Source of the DNA: an uncultured Burkholderiales bacterium | GTDB lineage: Bacteria > Pseudomonadota > Gammaproteobacteria > Burkholderiales > Thiobacillaceae | NCBI GenBank assembly: GCA_938038385.1 | Contig: CALHRD010000022.1 | Location: 20,592 to 84,591 of the forward strand | Length of the DNA stretch: 64,000 nt | Direction: 5' to 3' | Part shown: positions 15,988 through 24,263 of the stretch, piece by piece | How the letters are laid out: every line of letters begins with the position of its first letter | How positions within the stretch are numbered: position 1 is the stretch's first letter | Program-made: the position numbers and the translations under genes | Notes under the pieces: model-generated | What the model was told of the DNA's origin: nothing | Databases searched by the model: none | What the model saw: the letters and a program-made list of their open reading frames with translations, nothing else

Positions 15988-17817
15988 TTACGAAACCCCA
16001 TGACCTGCATTGGCACCCACTTTTGGCAACCCGTTGGGGAAGGTGGCACATCGGCATAAAGGATCATTAGATGGACGGCCACAGAGGGAGCAGGGTTCGT
16101 AGTAAAGCTTTTCCTCCACTTGCAACTGAGGCGGGTAATGCCTTACGTCAAAATACGCCCGATTGAACCGATACAAGACTTCGCCAGGCACCAGCCACAA
16201 GTCCTCATCTGCGGCAATGTTGGAGCGCATGGCCAAACTACCTGGCTCATGCGACGCTTTCGATTCAGCCGTGTCATCAAATGATTCCTCACCCAGCCAA
16301 CCGCGTTCCCCTGTCGGCAGGGCGAGGGCGAATTCAAGGTCATGGATTTCTGCTTCTGCAATGCCGCGTTGATTCAATGAACGAGCCGTCGCCTTCAAAA
16401 TAAGATTTTCATCCACTGACACGTCCAAGCTCAGACGTTCACGGAAAGGTGCTGCCTTTTTATCCACAGGAACAATCAGGTTGGCCAAGTGGCGGCGCGT
16501 GTCATTTGGCAGAATTTTTGGGCCAGGCCTTCTCGGGGCCATTAACTGAAACTTCCCATAACCGTCAGTGGGATCGACACAGTACAGACTGAAGTTTTCG
16601 CTACGCGTCTCGTTCTCTTGTGGCATCTCCAGGCCGGCCGTCAGCAAGGGCATGTAAGAATTACGCGCAAGCGCCAGCTCCACATTCTTGGCGAGATGCA
16701 GCCGCGCATCGTCATTTGCCACCCACGCTGCCCCCTCCGAAATCAGCGACGCCGTGCGATCGGATATATGCACCCGTTGCGGACCAAAAAGCTGGTGAAG
16801 GCGCGATCTGATGATTGGCATATTCGCCATCCCGCCGGTTGCCAAACACAGCGCAACCGACGTCGTCGAACAACCCTGTCCTTCTAGCAGCTTCTCAATT
16901 CGCGCAATGCCCGCATCGATCAGGTGCGCCACCATGTTTTCCAGGTCGTCCCTAGAAAGCGGAAAATCCAGGTCGGGATCTTCAAGTCCATGAAAAAAGT
17001 TGGGGACATATACGTTCACTCGGCTGCGCCTGCTCAAGTCTATCTTCGCCCGTTCACATGCATGCATCAGACGCGGGCGTGCCTCAGGGCTTGCCATAAC
17101 CTCTTCCCCCAGTGCACGGGCATCCCGAACGCGTTTTTCCACCTCGTGCTTGAGAGCGTCATCAAACAAATCCCCCCCCACCTCATCGGTACCGTCGTTG
17201 GCCACTTGGATAAGCATGCCGTCCACCAACCGGCACAGAGTCAAATCCAGAGTGCCACCGCCCCAATCGAAGACCAATATCAGTTGCCGGTCGTAACGGC
17301 GAAGGGTAGCTGCAAAGTCCTCGCTGGTTCGCAAGAATCCATACAAAGCCGCCAACGGCTCATGGACAAACTGGACGATGCTCATTCCCGCCATTCGAAA
17401 GGCATCCCTCAGAAGCGCTCGACGGTGCCCTTCCATATTCACAGGGATGGTAACCACGGCCTTATCGACTTCGAGATTTTTGACAACACGGCTGGCCAAG
17501 GCTTGCTCGCGCACATATCCCACCACGTCGGCCACAATATCGACAGGATTGCGTTCCACGCCGCCCACGAAGACACTTTCTTTGCCGAGCAGCGTCTTAG
17601 GCGAGCGCACAACATTGCCTTGCACACCCAACCCTGCTTGCCCCAAGCGTTCGCGCGCTTCCCGCCCGACAATCGTCTGTGTTCCCTCGTAGCACACGAC
17701 GGATGGAATGGGCAGGCCCTGTTCATCGGCAAAACTGATCACACGATCCCCTTGCACGATGGAGATAAGGCTATTCGTCGTACCAAAATCGAAGCCAACG
17801 ACTGCCATCTCAGTCAT
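15988..17817 (-). CDS. Hsp70/DnaK-family ATPase with C-terminal cysteine cluster
   Basis: This is a 609-residue Hsp70-type protein. The nucleotide-binding domain is complete: phosphate-1 motif GFDFGTTNSL (8-17), phosphate-2 VFDWGGGTLDLTL (182-194) and the adenosine motif ATGGMANMP (326-334). The second half is not DnaK-like in its last part: it ends in a probable zinc site, C-x2-C-x8-C-x-C at about 576-590, followed by a short tail. It overlaps the upstream coiled-coil gene by 8 bp, so the two are translationally coupled. The location between pglX and pglZ is unusual. A role in remodelling BREX or phage complexes is inference only. Confidence 0.8.
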   Translation of the reverse strand: MTEMAVVGFDFGTTNSLISIVQGDRVISFADEQGLPIPSVVCYEGTQTIVGREARERLGQAGLGVQGNVVRSPKTLLGKESVFVGGVERNPVDIVADVVGYVREQALASRVVKNLEVDKAVVTIPVNMEGHRRALLRDAFRMAGMSIVQFVHEPLAALYGFLRTSEDFAATLRRYDRQLILVFDWGGGTLDLTLCRLVDGMLIQVANDGTDEVGGDLFDDALKHEVEKRVRDARALGEEVMASPEARPRLMHACERAKIDLSRRSRVNVYVPNFFHGLEDPDLDFPLSRDDLENMVAHLIDAGIARIEKLLEGQGCSTTSVALCLATGGMANMPIIRSRLHQLFGPQRVHISDRTASLISEGAAWVANDDARLHLAKNVELALARNSYMPLLTAGLEMPQENETRSENFSLYCVDPTDGYGKFQLMAPRRPGPKILPNDTRRHLANLIVPVDKKAAPFRERLSLDVSVDENLILKATARSLNQRGIAEAEIHDLEFALALPTGERGWLGEESFDDTAESKASHEPGSLAMRSNIAADEDLWLVPGEVLYRFNRAYFDVRHYPPQLQVEEKLYYEPCSLCGRPSNDPLCRCATFPNGLPKVGANAGHGVS

Positions 17818-19063
17818 CTCCTTTTAGTTGCTTGATTTCCTCACGCAAAGCCTCGGTCACTCGCTCGGCATGGTCAATCATGATATGTACCTTCGGTGGG
17901 TTTCTGGTCAGCGCCTGCAAGCCCTGTTCCAGCATTCTTACGTCAGCATCCAACCGCCTCAGCAGCCGCGTACGCTGCTGTTCCAGGTCGTGACGCAAAT
18001 GTGCAGCCTCTGTTCCGGCATCCTTACGTACGGACTCGATCTGCCCCTTGAGTTCAGCCTCGGTTCTTTCCAGGGCTGCCCGTGCCTCCTCAATTGCTGC
18101 ATTGGCAGATGCTAGTTTCGCTTGCAGGCTGGCGACTTGCCCCCGCAAGTCTTCCGACTGGCGCGCGGCCGCTTCGCTTGCCACAAGGCATTCATTAGCC
18201 TGACGTCTATAACCCTCACAGGCCACGCCGATTCCCGCAAAGTCGGCCATGCCGGTCAAGGCTTCTAGTTTGCTGGTGTCTGTGTCCAGCTTTTTGGCGG
18301 CTGGCGCCCAGAGGGTGGCGTACAGCATATCGATCACATTGGGGAGGGACAGTCCTCTCGTCTCCGCGAGCCAGATCGCCAGGCAATTTGCAGCGTTCGT
18401 GCGTAATTGATTAAATTCCGAGTCTTTCAAGAACTTAGCCTGTTTCTCGGCAAGGCAACCCTTGGTTGCTTGAACCAAGGCTTTCAGCCCCATTTCTGGG
18501 GGGAGAGCACCCTCCAAGTTGCTTATCGCGGCTTGCAAGTCACTCTGCGAAAACAGCGGGTGTTCCAGCATCCGCTCTCGCACGAATTCACGCAGTGCGC
18601 CGCGCAATCCGGGATAGGCCTCAACCTGTCTCGCCACCAGCAAAAGCTGCCGCGGCACGGCAAAAAGTTTGTCTCTATTAACAAGCTCGGATAGCCGCTT
18701 AAGTGCCTCTTCAGACAGACGCGGATCTTGGGCGATTTGCCGTTCGACCTTGGCTTTTAGCGGAACTCTTTTCCCTTTCAACCGGTAGGCATGGGCGATA
18801 AACTGCTCCAAATTCTTGATTTCATTTTTCGGCTTATTGGAAGACTGTTTGTTGCCCTTCTTTGCCTGCTCAGAAGTACCCCCTGCCGATTCACTGGCCT
18901 TTCCTGCAGCATCCGGACTGTTCGCTTGTTGTTCATCACCCGCCCCCGTCTCTCCAGGAGCAGCTTGCTGCCCGCTCGGCGGCGGATAAGGATTAGGCTC
19001 TGAATAGCGGGTCAAGCCGCTCTTCGCATCGGTGATTGGTATGCGCTTATCTTCGGTCATCAC
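17810..19063 (-). CDS. Coiled-coil protein with low-complexity N terminus, unknown function
   Basis: This 417-residue cytoplasmic protein has three parts. Residues 1-80 are low complexity, rich in Pro, Gly, Ser and Gln and probably disordered. Residues 85-290 form a helical domain without a motif I recognise. Residues about 300-390 form a coiled coil (EDLRGQVASLQAKLASANAA onwards). The coil and its coupling to the Hsp70-like gene suggest a cochaperone or nucleotide-exchange-type partner, in the manner of GrpE, but no GrpE sequence motif is visible. No homologue can be named. Confidence 0.75.
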   Translation of the reverse strand: MMTEDKRIPITDAKSGLTRYSEPNPYPPPSGQQAAPGETGAGDEQQANSPDAAGKASESAGGTSEQAKKGNKQSSNKPKNEIKNLEQFIAHAYRLKGKRVPLKAKVERQIAQDPRLSEEALKRLSELVNRDKLFAVPRQLLLVARQVEAYPGLRGALREFVRERMLEHPLFSQSDLQAAISNLEGALPPEMGLKALVQATKGCLAEKQAKFLKDSEFNQLRTNAANCLAIWLAETRGLSLPNVIDMLYATLWAPAAKKLDTDTSKLEALTGMADFAGIGVACEGYRRQANECLVASEAAARQSEDLRGQVASLQAKLASANAAIEEARAALERTEAELKGQIESVRKDAGTEAAHLRHDLEQQRTRLLRRLDADVRMLEQGLQALTRNPPKVHIMIDHAERVTEALREEIKQLKGDD

Positions 19064-19071
19064 TGTTCTCT

Positions 19072-20175
19072 CTATTTGCCCAGGCCTGCAGCACTCAAGC
19101 GCTCCGCCCAGCGGGCGGCAACAGGCACATTGATCAGGCTGCGCGCCGTTTTCTTTGCTAGCGTCATGTCACCCGCGGCTGCCGCTGCCTCCGCCAGCAG
19201 AATGGTCAACTTCAAGCGGTCGTATTCAAGCTCGTCGCGCTTGATCAGCGCCGATATGTTCTCGATTTCACCCGCCAATTCGTTCGCGGGCATCTCCACC
19301 CAACGAAGAATACGCAGCGTCTCGAAATCGGTTAACAGATCCTCTAGCACGCTGTCATTGTGCTGTTCAGCCCTATCTATCGCTTTCCAAGAGGCAGATT
19401 TGAGCGCGGCTGCAAACTGCTTGGACGCCCTCTGCAGACGGCCTGGCGGCGCAAAGTCCGCTGCGTCGGCGAAATGGTTGAAGTGAAAAGCGATCAGCGC
19501 CTGCACCAGGCGACCGAGCCGTCTATCGTAGTCTTGTAAAGCTGACGCCGCTTGATTGAAGCGGTCCACATAGGCTTCGTAAGGAAGCGAGGTGCTGGCA
19601 TCCTTTTCCTTGGCCATCACCCCATACAAGTACTGGCAGATGCTGTCGTAATAGGCCTCGGCGGTGGTATACGGCTTGCATTTTTCGATGAAGGATTCCA
19701 CGGTCTTGGCGGTGAGCTCCTTTTTCTTGGCCAATTCCAGGAAGCACGCCTCGACACCTTTCAGATCCCTTTCCTGAGCGATGGAAATGTCCAACTCGAA
19801 CACCGAGCGAGCACCCTCATTGATGAGCTCGACCCTGACCTTGTCACGGTTGATCGAGGCCAGCCGGGCCGGCACATCCTTTGGAGGGACTCTCTGATCG
19901 TTGACGAAAGCATCCGTGCAGCGCTCCAAAACAAAATCCGATGGCGAGGCCGTTCTGGACAGCCGAAATGGCGTCGTTCCCAGTTCGATCCCCCTCACAA
20001 ATAGCTCGGGTCTTCGGGAAGGATGTGCCTCAAATCGGTGGCGGCGAAGCGCATCCATGGTGTCGAAGCGCTGCTCACAGTGTTTGCAGGCGTAAACAGG
20101 CTTTTCCGGGACATAAGTGACCCCCAGCCCGGTTGGCTCATGAAACTCGATGTACCCCGTATGCCAAAACCCCAT
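19072..20175 (-). CDS. C2H2 zinc-finger-containing protein, unknown function
   Basis: This 367-residue protein has one classical C2H2 finger near the N terminus: Cys30, Cys33, His46, His51 (C-x2-C-x12-H-x4-H) in ACKHCEQRFDTMDALRRHRF. Such fingers are rare in bacteria. The remainder is mostly helical, with a TPR-like look near the C terminus (LAEAAAAAGDMTLAKKTARS). It lies 16 bp after pglX and 8 bp before the coiled-coil gene, inside the defence operon. The finger could bind DNA or a protein partner. I do not recognise the family. Confidence 0.75.
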   Translation of the reverse strand: MGFWHTGYIEFHEPTGLGVTYVPEKPVYACKHCEQRFDTMDALRRHRFEAHPSRRPELFVRGIELGTTPFRLSRTASPSDFVLERCTDAFVNDQRVPPKDVPARLASINRDKVRVELINEGARSVFELDISIAQERDLKGVEACFLELAKKKELTAKTVESFIEKCKPYTTAEAYYDSICQYLYGVMAKEKDASTSLPYEAYVDRFNQAASALQDYDRRLGRLVQALIAFHFNHFADAADFAPPGRLQRASKQFAAALKSASWKAIDRAEQHNDSVLEDLLTDFETLRILRWVEMPANELAGEIENISALIKRDELEYDRLKLTILLAEAAAAAGDMTLAKKTARSLINVPVAARWAERLSAAGLGK

Positions 20176-20191
20176 GTGCCCCTCCTTTTCC

Positions 20192-23100
20192 TTATTCTTT
20201 ATGAGCCGCTCGCTTTTCCGCCAGCGTCAAATGGTGGTCGTTGATGCGGTCGCCCTTGAACACCTTGAACCAGGGGGCCGACTCCACGTCCTTGCCCCGG
20301 TCTTTGTCCCACTTGATGTTGAGCTTGGGCGGTTTGTTGTGGCGCAGGACCTCGGCGGTCATGAAGGGGCGGATGTTGAGGCGCACGCCGTCGTTAAGGT
20401 CGGGGTCCCAGCCGATGGGTTGGCTCTCCAGGGGCTTCCAGCGGACGAAGATGTCGTAGGGGGCTTCGCCTTCGAGGATTTTCTCCAGCTTGGCCTTCAG
20501 CGACTGCGCGGCGGCCAGGCGCAGGTCGGCGCCGTCCACGCCGTCGCGGGCGGCGCGTTCCTGGGTGCGTATCCAGTCGCCCAGGTAGGTGTAGATGAGC
20601 GTCTCCAAGTTCTTGCGGTCGAGCTTGTGGTAGTTGACCAGGGCCGCGAAGCCGTCCTTCAGGCCGTCCCAGACGTGCCAGATGAAGGGCCGGTGGTGGA
20701 AGCGCTTGCAGTGCTGCTCGAAGAAGCGCTCGCGCAGCCAGTAGTCCAACCCCTTGCCGGCGCAGTCAGCCTGGTCGAGCAGTTTGTCCAGGGTGCCTTG
20801 CTGCCAGTCCGCGCCCCAGGCGGCGATGAGCAGGTCCAGCAGGCGTTCGGCGGCCGGTTTTTCGCCGCGCACCGGGGGCAGGCAGACGATGCCGTCGTCA
20901 TCGGCCAGGGCGGCGAGCTTGGCCGACTCAGCAATCCAGGCATGGGCCTCATCGGAGAGTTCCATCTCGGCGTCGGTCTCCGCCGGCCAGCGGTAGCCCA
21001 GCAGACGGGCAACGGCCACCTGCAAGGGGTCGGTGGCCGGCTTGGGATGGCCGTGGAATATCCACTGGGTGGGGTCGTCGGAGTAGGGTTTGGGCAGGCC
21101 GTTGGGATAGCGCTCGGCGGCGACTTGCTGCCAGTGTGCGAGGTCGAAGGGGACCTTGACCAAGGTGGCATTAGTCACGTTCATTTTCTGATTTATTTTT
21201 CTAACTTCCCGCCCATATTCGCCGCCTTCGCAATACACCCACAGCGCTGGGAGGTTAGCCTCATTCAACAACGTAATTACCGCACAGTTGCAGTCGAAAC
21301 GGTCACCCGAATACAGGGTGACAGGTAGTTGGCCCATCTGGCTAACCACTACCCCATGCTTGCTCCAAGCAGACTTACCCCTGAATGTTGCGCCCTCCTG
21401 ACACACTTCCGTAATAGCGCCGTATCCATCTTCCCAGAATAGAATCGCTGAGCGACCACCAAACGACCGCGTTTCATTGACGGTACTTTGGAAGAGAACC
21501 CACCCACCGTGTATAGCAGGAATCTCCCATAAGCCACGTTGAAAGCGCGGTATATCCGAGGTCGCGATTCCTTGCCATGCATTTCCGTAGTTCAAGAGCA
21601 ACTCGCCTGTGCCCCGCTCCTGCAAGGAAATAATGCTGTCTGGATTCTTGAGCTGGGCGGATTGAAGAAAGAGTTGAGGAGCAAGAGCGCGTAAAGCGTG
21701 GGCCTTTTTCGTCGCCCCTTCGACGCGTGTCAAATCAAGGCCGAAGAAGCGGTGAGCTTCTGTTGGCTGCTGGTTGGATAGCGCAAGCAACAGACTCTGT
21801 ACGACTTCACCAGAAATGGTTTCAAAAGCCCCAGACCCCAACTGAAAGAGTGCCAGAACAGATGTTTCACGAAGTAAATGAGCGCGCTGTTTAGCGTACC
21901 GGCTAAGAAACAGCCAGTTCTGGGGAATGACCACCTGAACCACACCCCCTTCCTCCAGCGCCAAGTCCAAGTTGCGTTCCAGGAAGACATTAGCCAAGTC
22001 CTGTTTTGCATGTGGATAGTGGGCGTCGCAAAAATCCTTGAGATGGTCGGACTGCCTGCCTCTTGCTAGATACGGCACATTGGTAATGACCAAGTGGTAA
22101 CGCTGGGCCAGGATGCGGGCGGCATCCAGCAAGCCCTGGGCACTCACAGCGGCATCCCAGAGGTCTTGGCTGTCGTTCAACAGGCCTGCCCGCTCCTGGG
22201 TCAGGGCGGTGCTGAGCATGGCATGAAGGCCAGCGTAGTCACTAGTGGCCAGGTCGTTGCGCAGGCTGCGCCAAGGGTCGAGCAGGCTTCCGAGGAGCGG
22301 CGCCTCGCGCATGCTGGCGTGGAGCAGCTTCAGGTCCTGGCGCAGCAGGACGGCATGAGGCGCGTCGTCCGGCACCAGCGCGGCCCAGTCCTCGGCTTTG
22401 GCCGAAACCTTGAGGCCGCAGCAGGCGATGTTGAGGGCCGGCAGCACGCGGTAGCCCAAAGGCTTGCCCTCACCCCCGGCCCCTCTCCCGCTTGCGGGAG
22501 AGGGGAGGTCAGGGTAAGTCCACGCGGCCAGGGCCAGGGCGAAGGCGGCGATTTCCACGCAGCGGGGGTCGATTTCCAGCCCGTGCAGGTTGTCGGCGAT
22601 GACCGCATCCACCGCCTCGCGCGCGCTGAGCCCCTCCGCCTGCATGCGCATGGGCACCAGCAGGTGGAAGGCGGCGACGATGAAGTGGCCGGAGCCGCAG
22701 CAGGGGTCGAGGAGCTTGAAGTCCTTGAGGGTGTCGGGCCAGCCCTCGAACTTGCCGGCGGCGGGCGTGCCGTCTTCCAGCGTCCTGAGATAGGCCAGGT
22801 CCACTGGGCAGGGCTCGCCGGGGTGGCGAGTCTGCCACCACGCGCCCAGCGAGTTGTGGAGCAGGAACGCCACCATGTAGGGCTCGGTGAAAAGCTGGGT
22901 GACGGCGGGGAGTTCGTCGGCGCCGATTTTCACCTCGGAGGCGTTCACCTCGTCCTTGCGCTTGGCCTGCCAGAACTGATAGACCCAGCCCAGGCTATCG
23001 GAGGCGCGGAAGGTGTCCACATCCAGGCCGGAGACGAGCTTGGCCAGTTCGCGCTGGTGCTCGGGGGCGAGGCGTAGCTGCAGGGCCGGGGCGTCCTTGC

Positions 23101-23530
23101 GGAAGACCTGGGGCAGCATGCGGGCGGCGTAGCGCCCGGCCAGTTCCCAGCCATCCAATGCGCCTTCGTCCTTGGCGAGTTCGTCGCAATCGGCCAGGGA
23201 GACGGCCACGCCGTCCGGGTGCATGAGCAGGTTGTTTTCGGCCAGGAACCGGGCGAAGAGCATGCGGTGCCAGTGCTCGTAGGCGACTTCCCAGACCAGG
23301 TGGCGGATGTCCTGCCGTTCGTCCTTGTGCTTGACGTCGCCCAACTGGCGGCCGTGCAGGCGCAAGCGCCGGCGCAGTTCGCGCTGCTCTTCGGTGAGGT
23401 GGGCCGGCGCGCTGGGTTCACCGATGCCCAGGTGTTCCAGGGCGGCGCGGGCGGCGGTTTCGGCGACGTCACGGGCCGCCTTGACGGTGTTTTCCAGGCG
23501 GGTGCGCAGGGGTTTGCTCAGGGGCTTCAT
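20192..23530 (-). CDS. pglX: BREX DNA adenine methyltransferase PglX/BrxX
   Basis: PglX is the BREX site-specific N6-adenine methyltransferase that marks host DNA. The 1112 residues carry SAM motif I LDPCCGSGHF (274-283) and the catalytic motif TNVPYLARG (about 483-491, a variant of NPPY). Two oddities stand out. Residues about 342-356 (SPASGRGAGGEGK) are encoded by a palindromic repeat inserted in frame. Residues about 485-795, the likely target-recognition part, have much lower GC than both flanks. The start overlaps the vapC stop by 4 bp (ATGA). Confidence 0.95.
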   Translation of the reverse strand: MKPLSKPLRTRLENTVKAARDVAETAARAALEHLGIGEPSAPAHLTEEQRELRRRLRLHGRQLGDVKHKDERQDIRHLVWEVAYEHWHRMLFARFLAENNLLMHPDGVAVSLADCDELAKDEGALDGWELAGRYAARMLPQVFRKDAPALQLRLAPEHQRELAKLVSGLDVDTFRASDSLGWVYQFWQAKRKDEVNASEVKIGADELPAVTQLFTEPYMVAFLLHNSLGAWWQTRHPGEPCPVDLAYLRTLEDGTPAAGKFEGWPDTLKDFKLLDPCCGSGHFIVAAFHLLVPMRMQAEGLSAREAVDAVIADNLHGLEIDPRCVEIAAFALALAAWTYPDLPSPASGRGAGGEGKPLGYRVLPALNIACCGLKVSAKAEDWAALVPDDAPHAVLLRQDLKLLHASMREAPLLGSLLDPWRSLRNDLATSDYAGLHAMLSTALTQERAGLLNDSQDLWDAAVSAQGLLDAARILAQRYHLVITNVPYLARGRQSDHLKDFCDAHYPHAKQDLANVFLERNLDLALEEGGVVQVVIPQNWLFLSRYAKQRAHLLRETSVLALFQLGSGAFETISGEVVQSLLLALSNQQPTEAHRFFGLDLTRVEGATKKAHALRALAPQLFLQSAQLKNPDSIISLQERGTGELLLNYGNAWQGIATSDIPRFQRGLWEIPAIHGGWVLFQSTVNETRSFGGRSAILFWEDGYGAITEVCQEGATFRGKSAWSKHGVVVSQMGQLPVTLYSGDRFDCNCAVITLLNEANLPALWVYCEGGEYGREVRKINQKMNVTNATLVKVPFDLAHWQQVAAERYPNGLPKPYSDDPTQWIFHGHPKPATDPLQVAVARLLGYRWPAETDAEMELSDEAHAWIAESAKLAALADDDGIVCLPPVRGEKPAAERLLDLLIAAWGADWQQGTLDKLLDQADCAGKGLDYWLRERFFEQHCKRFHHRPFIWHVWDGLKDGFAALVNYHKLDRKNLETLIYTYLGDWIRTQERAARDGVDGADLRLAAAQSLKAKLEKILEGEAPYDIFVRWKPLESQPIGWDPDLNDGVRLNIRPFMTAEVLRHNKPPKLNIKWDKDRGKDVESAPWFKVFKGDRINDHHLTLAEKRAAHKE
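22480..22505. repeat. Palindromic repeat inserted in frame within pglX
   Basis: CCCCTCTCCCGC and GCGGGAGAGGGG form a perfect 12-bp inverted repeat around TT, flanked by pyrimidine-rich and purine-rich arms. This matches the widespread family of intergenic palindromes that, when inside genes, encode Ser/Pro/Gly/Glu-rich inserts. The reading frame is kept. Confidence 0.8.
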
Positions 23531-23931
23531 GCAGCGGCCAACCAGTTTTCCAGCTTGAGACCGGGGTAGTCCTTAAAGTCGGCTTCGTTGTTGGTCACCA
23601 GGGTAGCGCCAAGGCTCAAGGCATGGGCGGCGATGAGGCGGTCCATTGCATTGCGGCGGCGGTCCGGGACGATGGCACGTAGGCGGCCATAGGCCAGGGA
23701 TGCCGCCACATCGAAGGGCACGATGGGAACACGGCTCACAATCATGTCGAGCACCATTTCATCTCGCGCGCGGTTGGCGGCCTGCATCTCAATGCCCGCC
23801 CGCAATTCAGCATGCGTCACGGCCGACATGACGGCCTGCCCCTGTCGCAACCCTTCAAATCGAGTACGCAACGAAGGGGGATGCTGCTTGGCGAGGTAGA
23901 TGCAGATATTGGTGTCGAGCATGTACAGCAT
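23527..23931 (-). CDS. vapC: VapC-type PIN-domain ribonuclease toxin
   Basis: VapC toxins are Mg2+-dependent RNases that inhibit translation until bound by VapB. The 134 residues show the PIN signature: acidic residues in MLYMLDTNICIYL (Asp6), the Glu in THAELRAGI, and the distal Asp/Asn cluster NAMDRLIAAHAL and LVTNNEADF. It lies 3 bp after vapB, and its stop overlaps the pglX start. That places a toxin-antitoxin pair inside the BREX operon. Confidence 0.92.
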   Translation of the reverse strand: MLYMLDTNICIYLAKQHPPSLRTRFEGLRQGQAVMSAVTHAELRAGIEMQAANRARDEMVLDMIVSRVPIVPFDVAASLAYGRLRAIVPDRRRNAMDRLIAAHALSLGATLVTNNEADFKDYPGLKLENWLAAA

Positions 23932-23934
23932 CGC

Positions 23935-24210
23935 TCACCCCTTGCTTGCCTTGCTGGAGTTGTTTGCAAAGACGCCACTCCAATCACGCTCATGCTCTTC
24001 ATGGAACTCGCGCCCTTCCGCCATGAAATCGGGGCTGAACATGGCGAATACGTCCATCAGGTCAGCCAATGTCTTCGTTTCCACCGGCTTTACCACCAGG
24101 GTGTTGCCGACACGCTCGATTTCGACCTCCTGGGAGGCTTCGACGATGGCCAGTTCCTTGGGGATGCGGATGGCGAGGGAATTTCCACTCTTGAATACAC
24201 GGGTCAGCAT
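23935..24210 (-). CDS. vapB: VapB-type AbrB-fold antitoxin
   Basis: VapB binds and neutralises VapC and represses its own promoter. The 91 residues begin with an AbrB/SpoVT-type DNA-binding domain (MLTRVFKSGNSLAIRIPKEL, then VEIERVGNTLVVKP) and end in an acidic toxin-binding tail (MAEGREFHEEHERDWSGVF). Two consecutive ATGs are possible (24213 and 24210). The second has the better spacing from AGGAGG. An operator-like palindrome lies upstream at 24231-24247. Confidence 0.9.
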   Translation of the reverse strand: MLTRVFKSGNSLAIRIPKELAIVEASQEVEIERVGNTLVVKPVETKTLADLMDVFAMFSPDFMAEGREFHEEHERDWSGVFANNSSKASKG

Positions 24211-24230
24211 CATGGCCTCCTGAAACCAAT

Positions 24231-24247
24231 GTATATACAGGATATAC
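24231..24247 (-). promoter_or_regulatory. Probable VapB operator and internal promoter
   Basis: GTATAT-ACAGG-ATATAC is a symmetric AT-rich site in the gap between the brxC stop and the vapB start. Its TATA-like sequence could double as a -10 region. VapB-type antitoxins bind such palindromes. It would also set a second transcription start for pglX and all genes after it. Confidence 0.6.
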
Positions 24248-24263
24248 CGCGTAGGTGGTTGGT

